A DNA stretch of 64,000 bases, taken from positions 18,543,570 to 18,607,569 of the forward strand of contig NC_088300.1 of NCBI RefSeq assembly GCF_032854445.1, given 5' to 3'. The position numbers and the translations under genes are program-made. Of the stretch, positions 39,421 to 50,764 are shown one piece after another. The stretch's first letter is position 1. Each line of letters starts with the position of its first letter. The notes beneath the pieces are model-generated. The model saw nothing but the letters and a program-made list of their open reading frames with translations, did no database searches and was not told the origin of the DNA. This DNA is from Liolophura sinensis (lineage: Eukaryota > Mollusca > Polyplacophora > Chitonida > Chitonidae).

Positions 39421-40027
39421 TATCGGGTGGGCATAAAAAATGGGCCGTACTTTGATGCTGCATTGCTCCATTATCCTTTGTTCAAACCCTTTCAAACTTT
39501 AGACATCCAAATCCATGATTTTGTTAACATACTGACCAATTTTCAAGGTCATAGCTTGAGTAGTCTGTACACAGGGTTAAAATGAAAACATAGCCTCAAA
39601 AACGCACGTTCCGGTGACCCACATTGCATCACCTGTCAGGTGTCATGAGTAGAGCGCGCGCTGCACCCGTGTGACACGCGTCAATCAAGTATGATCTGGA
39701 AAAATTGTGTGGCTCTAGTATCAGAGAAACCCTTCTGCCAGATAGGCACAAGTTTTGCTGAATGAAAATGGTTTTCTCTGCGGCGGACTAGGAATTGATC
39801 CCAATATGTTTCACTGAAAAGGGTTGGAGAGGGGCAAAAATTGTGAAAGAATTCCCTGTGAAAAACTGGAATAAAAGTTCATAAATCTTAAAGGATGAAA
39901 CTGAAATTTGGTCTGTATACTTAGGACATCATGGCTTTGAGTGTGTAAATTTTTAGAAGCTGACGTAAGTGGGTTTCGAAGATATTGAGTATCAAAGAAT
40001 GGCCCATTTTTTTGTGCCCACCCGATA
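39421..40027. mobile_element. Non-autonomous DNA transposon (MITE), 607 bp, TA target site
   Basis: Inverted termini of about 26 bp: left TATCGGGTGGGCATAAAAAA then TGGGCC (39421-39446); right end the reverse complement with one substitution and one extra A (40001-40027). TA flanks both ends (39419-39420 and 40028-40029), as in Tc1/mariner-type insertions. No transposase frame, so mobilised in trans if at all. Superfamily is inferred from the TA target only. Confidence 0.85.
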
Positions 40028-41293
40028 TATTAACGCATAAAATAATTAGCTAGGTCTTTCACGACGTGTTACAGGGCTATATACGTTGATGTGGAGATCC
40101 AGGATTGCGCAGTTATCACCTGCTCTTGAACACACGTATGGAAATTTGCGCACTACCCGGAAACGCTTGGAATAATCAAATCACGCACATATATAGCCTA
40201 TATATGCTATGCTAATTTAGACAACAATAAACTTAACAATCGTCAGCTGTCGGTCGATATGGCAGTGCACCGATATAGCTGCATCGGTGTAAGGCGCTAA
40301 TTAAGGCTAATTAAGTTAATTGAGACAAGACCAGGCACGTGAAATGAGCATAACGGTAATTAATCACGTCAAACCTCTGTAATCTCAGCCTTCAATTTCT
40401 TCTTGCCTTTACCGTATACGATGACGTCAGTCATGCAGCATATACTAGTATTGAATTGATTTTTGACTTGGTGTTGAACGGACATCTGCAGGGAAAGGCA
40501 AACTAAGGGGAATGTGATAGCTACGCATAGAGGCCTACATGTACCTGTGTACGCTGACTTATATAGGCCTACATCCGCACGTGCAGGATGTACATATATT
40601 TACATGTATATGCACAAAAACTTTATACCACATATGCAGTCATCTATATGTACTACCGGGTGACAACTTTGTTAATTATATGATTAGTAGTTATACACTA
40701 TACGTTTTCATTTAAATTAAAAATATTTAGGCCTATCTTTTTTTCAATCAAACTCAGCCTCATAGCCAGACCTATACAATGCTATACATGTACAATGTCA
40801 TATTTTCAGGCCATAAAACCTCAGAAAGAGGCTTAATTGTTATTTCGAGACCTGTATGGTATGTAAAAATACAATGTTTATCGATTTGTAAATATGGCGG
40901 GACAAACTTCCAAAGAAATGCAATAAAAGAATTTTAAACAGCTGTTTTCCACTTAATATGTAACACATATAATTCACTGATGATGTACGTGTAAATGCGT
41001 TCCCATGAGCTATTGCTTATTCATATTGGTTATCTCCCCTAGTTTAGTGAAAGCGATCATTGCGTGGGGCACAGCTAAGGGAAAATTCGTATTTGGATGA
41101 CAAACGCTTGTGGAAATCAGCCTGGTACTGAACGAAACGCGTATTGTAGGAGTCAGGATTATTTCAGTGTTCGTTTCAGGCATTAAGGCATGGAATAATC
41201 TGATATGCTTATATGAAGCAACCGGTTTTTCGTATATGACATCTACGTTAACCATTCGGTGCCCACAATAACCAAGGAAGCCAATCTGACAAG

Positions 41294-44200
41294 ATGGCAG
41301 CAAGGAAGAACGAGTGGGTGTACGATCAGCTATTAGGTTTCTTAGGGAGTCCTTTATTTCAACTCCCGGTGATAACTTACATGGAAGCCAGATGTATAAG
41401 TGAGTATACTGTGCTTCTCGCGTAATATAGGAGGAAAGGCTGATGGAGCTGAGATACTTGAATCACTTCACGTCATTTTAACCTAGCAACATGCAACCAC
41501 CTGCCAATGCCATAATGATTTATGTCGAATGTACTAGTACCTTTGTCAAACAAGCTGTCATTTGTCGCTTGTCATTTTTACTCCAAAAATGTTTGCACTC
41601 TTGGACTTACGATTTACCATGCTTTTCGAACTTCGATTTGAGAAGATCGTAGCTTTATAGCTGAACTAAGCCCATCTAGATGGAGCTACTACTGTACTAC
41701 TGCAACTACTGGTCCTGTTGACTAGCCAAAATCTGTAAAACACAGGTTCGTATAGAACTGGGTAGGCTATGTACACATGGTATATATTTTAAAATTCTGA
41801 CATTCATCCACACTGTTGGGATGATGTCAAAAGTTTAAAATTTTATTTTTTTTATTTATTTGATTGGTGTTTCACGCCGTACTCAAGAAGGTGATCAGCA
41901 TTATGGTGGGAGGAAACTGGACCTAGGGAAACCCATGACCATCCGCAGGTTGCTGAAGAACCTTCCCACGTACACCCAGAGAGGAAGCCAGTAAGAGCTG
42001 GACTTGAACTCACATCGACTGCTTTGGTGAAAGCCTCCTGGGTCATTGCGTCACCCTGGCTTGCTAATCACTTCAGCCACGGAGGCCCCCCAGAAGTTTA
42101 AAATAGCACACTGAGTCTCTCAAGATGGACTATATATGTGTGACACTAGATCAAGCATAAGACTATGAGAATGAAAGACTATATTCATACAGTTTCAGTG
42201 ATTAGATACACTACTGTAGCTCTCCTGTTTCATATATGCTGATGGATGGAGAGCTATTGAGTGAATGTTGCACAAATTGGGCAAAATTGATTCCATGAAA
42301 TCCAAACTGAGGCATTGGGTTAGGTTTCAAAGAGGGGTACCTCGCATGAAGTATAAACGTTTGCAGTATATGGAAGCTGTTTTGAATAATTGTACATTGA
42401 AAGGAGACGCAAGATTTAGCATTGTTGAAAACAATTAGCTGTTAGCCCATCAGCATATATAAAACATATAAAAGCTTAGCTACAGTACTAAATCTAGTGT
42501 GTGATTAAAAGGGGCCGGCTGATAGTCTACTAAACTTCAGTGTACTATTTCATTTAATTTATTAAGCTGGTATTTAACCCTAACCTAAAATATTGTAATT
42601 CGTCGTAGTGAGTCAGATTTGTTGATGGAGGAAACACAACAACAGGGATACTTGAACATTTTGTCAGGCACTCGACAAACGTCATTGTGTGAAGTGTGAA
42701 GTAGTCTTGTACAATATATGTTGTATTGTGCGGATCTTGGTTGAGGTGCTTGTCTTTAGGTTGCTAAGATTCACTTAGTGTACATGCATGTAGGTTCAGT
42801 CAGGAACTCGGGCAGGAAATGTGTGAGAAAAATTAGAAGAAAATTTGAAAACAAGTTTTTGAGACTCCAGTTAGGTTATCATTAGAATGATTCTTTAACA
42901 AGTTGGATTCTTGTTAGCCAGGGGCCTCACGCCAGCATGACGCAGTGATCCAGGAGCCTTTCACCAATATGGTCGCTGTGAGTTCAAGTCCAGTTTATGC
43001 CAGCTTCCTCTCTGGGTGTACGTGGAAGGTCTTCTGCATCCAGTAGATGGTTATGGGTTTCCTCCGGGCCTTGCCTGGTTTCCATCCATCATAATGCTGA
43101 TCAGCAAGTGAAATATTCTTGATCAAATGAAATCAATCAGAATTTTTTATAAAGATGCATGCAGCTAATGATCAGAAGTTTTGATGACATTACATTTTTG
43201 ACCGTGAATATAACCTTCCTTGTTTAATGTTGTAAAATTGGTGTTTGTGAACAGTTTTTGAACCAGGGACAGAAGATTCACAGGAGTACAGAGAAGTACA
43301 TAAAGAATATAAACATTTGGTAAGTTACCTTGTCAAATTTTCATGGAGAAGGATAATGTAATGAGAGCACAGATTTACAACCTAGTATCACCTGTATTAG
43401 GAGTCATCCATCACTTGGTTTTTGGCACGTTTAAATCAGTGACTGCAGGCATGAAAGTTTCGTGACCCATTCAAATAAGTTTAATACAGGTACTACATGT
43501 AAAGTTGGTATACATATGACTTTCTGTAAGTATCTGTAAGCCTGTTATATAATAGTTTGAGAAGTTCATATTGGCAGTGTTCCTTGTAGTTTCAGAAGTG
43601 AATGAATTATCAAGTATCATTGAGCTCATATTTGAGCTTCTATATGTTACTGTCATAAATTGTTTATAATGACCAACTGATACATTGATATGAATTTCAG
43701 GTGGAAACATTGCTAGAGGGATTCATGAAGGACACAGAACTGACGTATGAACAGATATTAAAGGCTTTGCAGGACTTGCGGGTGCAAGAAGATTTGAAAG
43801 ATATTTTTCAGGTGTTTATTAAATGTTTCTGTCTGTTTTGGGATCTCCAAAAAATGACATGTTCATTTGCAGTTATGAATTTATGAAAAAAAATGGGTTG
43901 TATTGGAGAAAATATTAAAACAATAATATCACCTTATGTGTAAGTCTAAAATGACAGAAATGATCATTTTATAACATCACCTCAGAGTTATTCTACATTA
44001 TAGTTACAGTTATGTGTCTTTGAAAAGCCATCTGGTTCTATATGTTGATGTTTTACAACTTGTTTTGACAGGTTATCTTTGAACAGGTGCTTTCAATGGA
44101 GGATTTTGGGATATTTGTGAGATTGATGACCCAGAAAAATATAGAGTTGCAGCAGCAGGCCTTGTTGTTGATCATCCATCGCATAGGCAGTGTACCTGAG

Positions 44201-44784
44201 ATCATGCAGCCAGGTGGTGGGGCAGAGGTGAACAAGACCAGCACACCTGTCACAGAAGAAGATGCAGTTTTACGAGCAGTGCTAGAGTAAGTCTTCATCT
44301 CTTATTGTCATTAATTGATCAGTAGACAGTGCTGCTCTCAACTCTATTTGGTTTTTTCTGCCATTTTTATGCCATTCATTTAGTTGGCAACATTTGTTGC
44401 AATATTCACCCAAATGCTGACATTGTAGTACTTGGGGGAGTGCCAACGATGTCAGCTCCGCAGATACAATGCACACACAGTTAACTGATTTTTGTAGAAT
44501 AAATGGTCATAGTTCAAAAAAGCCAGCCCATATTACAAAAATATTACTCTTGAATCTGTGTGACCAATGACATTTAATGGCTCTTTATCGTTGTATGGCT
44601 GAAAAATTGCTAAGTTTTGATGTATAAACCCAACCATACATACTTGTATACATACATTGTTGACCAATATGACTTGACCAATGAGGTGGTTTAGTGGAAT
44701 TAAGCTTTTTCAGCCGTGGCCGTGGCTTTCCTCCACTCATAAACTCGGCTTTGCTTCCTACACCAATAAATTAGTTCTTGGTTC

Positions 44785-44818
<34 letters not shown>

Positions 44819-47425
44819 CCCAAATTCAGTGTCTATACTCAGCTCAAAATCAATTCAAGGACATGTTTGCACATTTTGTGACAATTCTTAAATTCCAGTA
44901 TTATGGTAAGGTGACTTCAAATTTGTCTGTTATAAGACATGTACTGCTGTGGTCTCTAGTACATGTAGCTGTGAGCGAACTTTGCCACAAATGTAGATCA
45001 TCGCTTTACCTTACAAGGAAAATATGTCAGTATTAAAAGTTAAAGGTTATTTATCCCCAGGTAGTGTGGTTACAACCTTTCATAAAACTGAATTCCATCG
45101 TCAAATCGAAAATTTCTTAGCATTAAGCAAAGTCAGTCAGTGATTTTACTTGATAATCTGCAAGATGTATTTAAATACATGTAGGTATGTTTGATCTTAA
45201 GGTAGGAATTTAGATGTGGTATGATGATATTATGATGCCTGTCTTCAGGCAATCAAAACGAGAGTATGAAGAAATGAAGAAGACAAGTGACAAGGAGAAG
45301 GAGCAACTTGATGCCGTGTTAATCACATCCCGGGAAGAAGCTTCATATCTGGAAGAGAAGAGGGCAAAGGAACAGGAGAAAATGAATGTGGTAAGGCGAC
45401 TTGATGCTGAGAAAATAATGATATTCTGCTTGGAGGAATCTTTAATGATGTTCTTTTGGAGGGAATGCTTCAGTAATGCTATACTGCAAGTAGGGGTGGG
45501 GGTGGGGGTGGGGGGATTTATCATGTTAGAAATGCATCAGTAATGATGTTCTGTTTGGAGGAATGTATAAAATATTTATGTTTTTTTGGGAGCAATTCAT
45601 AAATATTAATAATGGTCTTGTAGGAGAAGCACTTAAATAATGCGGTTTTACTGGCAGGAATGCATAAAATTATTACATTCTGTTGGGAGGAATGCATAAA
45701 TAATGGCCTTTTAGGAGGAACAGTTAAGTAATGATGTTCTGCTGGGAGGAATGCTTAAATATTTATGTTCTGCTAGGAGGAGTGATTAAATAATGAAATC
45801 TGCATACAGAAGCTGATGGGGTAGTTTTCTAAAGCTTACAGGTACCAATTATAAAAACATATGAGTTAAACTTCAAAAGACAGGGAAATAATTACAGCAA
45901 TCAAAGGAATCCTGTTGGATTGGCAGACATTAATAAGTTGTTGTATATCTTCATGCTTTGAAATGTGGGTTGTTTCCCTTGACATAAACATTGTGCATTC
46001 GAATGTGACAGGCCATCAGTCAGTTGAGCATTGAGGCCGACGCTGGTTCACAGAAAAGTAAATCTAACCGAGGTAAAGTCCCGCCAAACCTCTCCAAACC
46101 GCCATTTGCTGCTATGCCTGTCCCATCAGGAAGGAGTATATCGATATCTGCCGAACCCAGTCGTGCACAGCCCAAGGTCACTGTAAGTGTTTTTTTCTTG
46201 TCACAGTTGTCTAGAAGGTTTGTTGAAAACTGTTTGTTTTGCCGATATGAACTTTGCAGATAAAATAATCAAAGACGAATGTACAGTATTTTTTATGTTG
46301 GTATTTAGTAGTGAGATGCTTCTCATCTGTGATGGATAAAAGAATTCAGCTGATGCCCTGTGAAAAACACTTTCTAAGAAATTGAACTGGATTTAATGTT
46401 TTGACCCTATTAACTCGCAAATAATTGTATACGTTAATTGTGAAGCCTGTTGTGCTTGAGTGGGTTCTCGCATTTTAGGGTTCAAAGAAATGAACCAGCA
46501 TTTTTGTGATTATTTTGCAGCCTAGTTTCACACATTCTACAGAGGCACCACCAGTCCCAGCGAGACCTCCTACTGTGTCCAGCTCAGAGGCTGCAGCTAA
46601 CTGGCTTAAGTCAGCCCTGTCTGATGCAAATTCCTCAGGAAATGCTGTCAATAAAGCAGCGGTAAGTGATAAATGTGGTCTCTCATTTGAGGGTGGGGGA
46701 AATATCTGATAGGAATAATGTGGGGAAAGTGGGGGATGGGGACATTTGAGTTCCTTTGGAAAGCAATTCACTTTAACTTCTAATGGAATAGTTGAAGTGA
46801 AAAAGCTGTTGGGACAGCAACCTATAACAGTGATCCAGTTACATGTTTATGGATATAATACACTGTACTTCTATTTCTACTTCTAATGTGGCATGTGTGA
46901 CACTACATTCCACAACAATAATTTACTTTTATTGTTAAAATGCGAAACTGAAGAAATACACATACGTGAATTTCTAAAGTTAAATTTGTTTGGTACCACC
47001 TCACAGAAGTGGGTCTGATTCCTTAATTGCCTGCCACATTGGCAATACTTCAGCCATATTGTGATGATGGATTAACTGAACTGATGTGTGAGAATCTGTC
47101 TGACTTCTGGGTGTGTTTTCAATCCTGACAGGCTGCCATGGGAAACTTGACCCCAGAGCAAGTTAAGGAGAGACAAGAGTACCTGAGGCAGCAGAGAGAC
47201 AAGCTGTTAGAGATGAAGAAGAGGGAGAGAGAAAAGCAGCTACAAAATGCAGCCAAAGATCTACGACAGAGACCCACTTCTGCTCGTGTAGCACATAAGG
47301 CTATATCCAGAGGAGGGGATGTCAGCTCTGAGGCAACGCCAACCAGTGTGGACAACGAGAAGAAATTGGCCATGCGAAAAGCCATTGCAGAACGGCTCAA
47401 GGCTGAGGTGATAGGCAGCAAATGA
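41294..47425 (+). CDS. CFAP36: Cilia- and flagella-associated protein 36 (BART-like domain)
   Basis: Eight exons with agreeing phases: 41294-41399, 43255-43319, 43701-43811, 44072-44286, 45249-45390, 46012-46182, 46521-46661, 47132-47425; about 414 residues, longer than the vertebrate protein (about 340). Residues 1-150 match the BART-like fold: WVYDQLLGFLGSPLFQLP, YREVHKEYKHLVETLLEGFM, LSMEDFGIFVRLMTQKNIEL. Exon 5 encodes a charged coiled coil (REYEEMKKTSDKEKEQ). Exons 6-7 form a Pro/Ser-rich linker. Exon 8 has the conserved C terminus: LTPEQVKERQEYLRQQRDKL, a basic coiled coil, and AIAERLKAEVIGSK before the TGA. The human protein (CCDC104/BARTL1) works with ARL3 in ciliary trafficking; the same role is inferred here. 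Confidence 0.93.
41851..42092 (-). mobile_element. SINE family A copy in CFAP36 intron 1
   Basis: Nearly full length on the minus strand, tail TTTATTTATTTGATTGGTGT at left and head ending CAGCCACGGAGGCCCC at right. A short stretch near the tail is deleted. Confidence 0.88.
42919..43140 (+). mobile_element. SINE family A copy in CFAP36 intron 1, opposite orientation
   Basis: Reads GGGGCCTCACGCCAGC, GAGTTCAAGTCCAG (B box) and GGGTTTCCTCCGGGCC in order on the plus strand and ends in GTGAAATATTCTTGATC. Head partly deleted. Confidence 0.85.
44787..44816. repeat. (TA)n microsatellite in CFAP36 intron 4
   Basis: About 14 TA units after GTTCATG. Confidence 0.9.
45395..45805. repeat. Degenerate minisatellite at the CFAP36 exon 5 donor
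   Basis: Loose copies of GGGAGGAATGCTTAAATAAT plus GATGTTCTGCTT, spaced roughly 35-50 bp, run from just after the exon 5 donor (45390) to about 45800. A G-rich tract (GGGGTGGGGGTGGGGGTGGG) sits at 45493-45513. Confidence 0.8.
46815..47036. repeat. Copy 1 of a ~215-bp dispersed direct repeat (CFAP36 intron 7)
   Basis: Shares long near-identical blocks with 49443-49661, for example TTCTATTTCTACTTCTAATG, CAACAATAATTTACTTTTAT and CAGAAGTGGGTCTGATTCCT, in the same order and orientation. Confidence 0.9.
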
Positions 47426-49030
47426 GGCAGCCAGCTTTCTGTACCTGTATGCAAGTTTAAGCTATAGTAAAATAGTGGATTGGTACATGTGACTGAGTGT
47501 ATTGGAGTTAGTACTACTTAAAGTTGTACGTCAACATATTTTCACCTGTGATATTACTGCGTGCATTGATGAACTCTGAACGACCCACCCTCACTAAATA
47601 CTGCATGCCTGTGTTGGTTGATCATGTTTTTCTTTAGCTTTATGCCATAATGGAGTTCATTTAATAAACTTGCCTTGTTGCTGTATTTCGGACTTTTCAT
47701 CAGTTGTTAAAATGTGGTGTACAAATCAGTTAAGGAATTAGTCAGTGAAAGCATTAAACTCAGTACTCACATTTGAACTTTTTGTTGGGAAAGTCATTTA
47801 TTGTTGTGGAATACATATAGACGTTAGGAAATTGCCAAGCTGAGCAGCCTGTGTCAACCAGTTCTAAAGAAGTGACCCCACCAGTCAGTGCCCAAGGACC
47901 TTTCTGCAGACTTCATTTCCCCCCTTGGCTAATTAGTGTCCTCTAAGCATTTGCATGACTAGTTAAGAAATCCAGGGTATGATAGCATGCAGGTTATTTT
48001 TAGCAGACAGTGTATGCATCATTATACATATTGTAAATAAAGGCAACTATTTTGGCCGTTGTCCTGGAAAGAGTTAAGCTCATTGTGATTCAGTGGTTGT
48101 TAGCCTGTACTGTAGATGTACCTTGTGATCTAGATGCTGAGTCCCAAACTTTCTAAGTTGCTAGCTTAATTGTTGACACTTTTATTTGTATGTACGCATA
48201 TATTTTAACACTTTTATGAGCATTTATGAATGTATAAAATAGCGCATTGAATAACTCTTTATAATGCAGAGCATAGAGTGTTACCTCTGATCTGTGGCAA
48301 ATGTCACATGAAAAAAACACCTATCTTTATCTTATTTACATGTACACATGCCTGTTTGTCCACTTCTAATGACTTGTTATTTCATGCTGTCTTATTTACA
48401 ATATAAATGTATGTAAATTGTTATATTGTTCATCTGTTATTGACAACATATGTATGTGTATATATAATTGTAGATGTACATTGTGTTTTAGGTATTCACC
48501 ATTCATGTGTTTTATTTAATAGACTTTGAAGCTCAAAGCTGAAAGCATATTGGTTTTAAAGGCAAAAAAAAAACCCTCTAAAATGAAGTATGTATCATAT
48601 GAAAGAGCATTGAACACTGTGATGGCTGATTGAGTATTACCACATTGTCATGTGGGTAAAAGGCAGATGTTGAAAATCTTTTGTGAAGACTGTTTGGAAG
48701 CCATCAAACTGCATTTTTTTTTTTTTTTTACAAAACTTTACTTGATGACTAGTTATATCTGTATGCATTCCAACAAAAATTTTGTTTTGATATTTTATAC
48801 AGGTCTCATGGTTTTTATGATGGGTTCAATTTGATACAATGTGATTTTTTTGTGGTTGTGAAGCTGTGTTATGTGAAATCCGTCCATGTTTGGCTGATTT
48901 ATAGCATTTGTATTTTTTGGTCATTTTCAGTGAATTCGTCCAGATTCTGTATTGTTTGTTGTGTATGATGTTAGATAAGTTTTAACCTGTCTCATAAATT
49001 ATGGATGTAAATGTATTAATAAAAAACAAG
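47426..49030 (+). other. CFAP36 3' UTR
   Basis: AT-rich sequence after the CFAP36 stop with poly(A) signals AATAAA at 47663-47668 and 49018-49023, so alternative 3' ends are possible. No other feature seen. Confidence 0.5.
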
Positions 49031-50640
49031 ATAATTCTATCAATTTTCACTGGTGTTATTCACATCAACTTTTAGCATTGCTGTATTTAGACAAAAAGCA
49101 GTGTTAAGATACATGCAAAATGTTTGATCACTTTTATGCGGTCTGAGATTATTGTTCTTGGCAACAAATGAATTCTGCAAAGAGATTCACAGAGGTACTT
49201 AAAGGTAGTTATCCAGCCAGGATGTTTTGTGTTGAGGAAACCTGACAGAGCGTTGTGGAAACCACCATATCTCATCAGGTAACTGACAAACCTTGTAACT
49301 TAAAGTAGCAGCCAAACCAGTGCAAGCAGAATTATGCAAACATGCCCATCCAGGGATAGTGGACTGTTGGCAGAAGTGGACCTAATTACTGCAAACTGCA
49401 TGGAGGCCAATCTGAGAAGCTATGGCTACTTCAGGCTGATGCTACAACCTATAAAAGTTATCAGGTCACACGTTTGTGGATATAACACACCACTTCTATT
49501 TCTACTTCTAATGTGGCATATGTGACACTACATTCTACAACAATAATTTACTTTTATTATTAAAACAATAATCTGAAGAAATACACATACGTGAATTTCC
49601 AAAGTTAATTTGTTTGGCACCTCCTCACAGAAGTGGGTCTGATTCCTTAATTCCCTGCCACTGAAAGTTGCACATTATACATGTAGCTCTGTTTTTAGAC
49701 TAATTTGTCTTATTTGGTTGGTATATCAGAACATATATAGACATGCTGATTAGACAATGCTGAATGGCGACAGGTATCTCTTAATTTGGCCATGGAATAT
49801 ATGAATAGATTCTAGTTGGTGCTGGACATGAGCTTGTATTACCAGTGTTATTCCTGGTAGAGGTTTTATTCCAGTGTTCTGACAGATCAATACTGCAGGG
49901 CCTGCGACCAGGCTAATTTCAATATTCTTCTGCCCTTACACTGATAGGTCAAGGACATGCAGGTGTTTGACATTCCTTATTTCTGGTGTGCAGTAAATCT
50001 GATCGAGCAACATATTTCCTCGAGTTACGAAGAGAAACATCCCAAATTGTGCTGGATTGACCTTAAGGAACATTTACCTCTGTTCACACCCCCATTACAT
50101 CTTCCCCTCGTATAAATCGATGTAAATTGTGTGGTATCTGTAATTACGCCAACCTAAGAACAGTTATGTTAATTTTTGAGAACATACGGTCAATCCCACA
50201 CCATTGTCGCAATTACTAGTTGCATTCCTCGATGAAAGTTAATCCACTCCACAACTAAAAAACACTAGTGCCGTAATGTAGATAGTTCTACTCTGCTCTC
50301 AAGGAATGATATTGACATTATGTGTGGGGTTTTTATTTTTCTTTTCCTTTGTTTGTTTTTTGTCTAAGGCATGAGGACATACTTGAACAGGACACTAAAT
50401 GGGTAAATTACTGAGAGACAAGCATGTAGGCCTGTATGGAGACATAACATGAACACTACATCATGGATCGATCTCTCCATTGTTTACAACAACTCCATAC
50501 ATAGGTAAATTACTGTCTGAAGTCAAACAGTGTTGTTTGGTCTTTGCTATCTGCTTAAATCTGCATACCGGTGTAGATTTACGTGCTGGTCAGCTGAGTC
50601 TAATAACATCCTTGGCTGTGTACCCATGTGCAGTTTGATA
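49030..50640. other. Intergenic region between CFAP36 and the transaminase gene
   Basis: Contains the second copy of the 215-bp repeat and a 62-codon minus-strand open frame (49087-49275) I do not recognise. Nothing else supported. Confidence 0.5.
49443..49661. repeat. Copy 2 of the ~215-bp dispersed direct repeat (downstream of CFAP36)
   Basis: Same-strand partner of 46815-47036, about 2.6 kb away; a few substitutions and short indels separate them. No terminal inverted repeats, tRNA-like head or poly(A) tail seen, so the class of element is unknown. Confidence 0.9.
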
Positions 50641-50650
50641 ACAGTGCTTG

Positions 50651-50658
50651 TCACGTGA
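50651..50658. promoter_or_regulatory. Palindromic E-box TCACGTGA upstream of the transaminase gene
   Basis: A perfect CLEAR/M-box-type palindrome 107 bases before the start codon at 50765. Motifs of this kind bind bHLH-zip factors such as USF and the MITF/TFE group. The surrounding 50640-50700 is CpG-rich (GTGGCGCGCAGCG), consistent with a promoter. Function is inferred from position and motif only. Confidence 0.45.
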
Positions 50659-50764
50659 TAGGTGTGTAGTGGCGCGCAGCGTGGACCAAAGTTAGTCTGA
50701 TAGACTTCAGAAATTTTAACGGGTAGCTTATTTAAGGTATGTAAGTGATTAAAAATCTTTACAA

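Larger units (their letters stand above)
35460..41290. other. Gene-poor interval between the LBR promoter and CFAP36
   Basis: No conserved exon recognised on either strand. It holds the 35-bp minisatellite, a TA microsatellite and a MITE. One 139-codon open frame (37432-37851, plus) has no recognised similarity. Confidence 0.5.

Noticed and set aside
39340-39585. 81-codon plus-strand open frame
   Set aside because: It starts in flanking sequence and runs across the left terminus of the MITE; no protein-family features.
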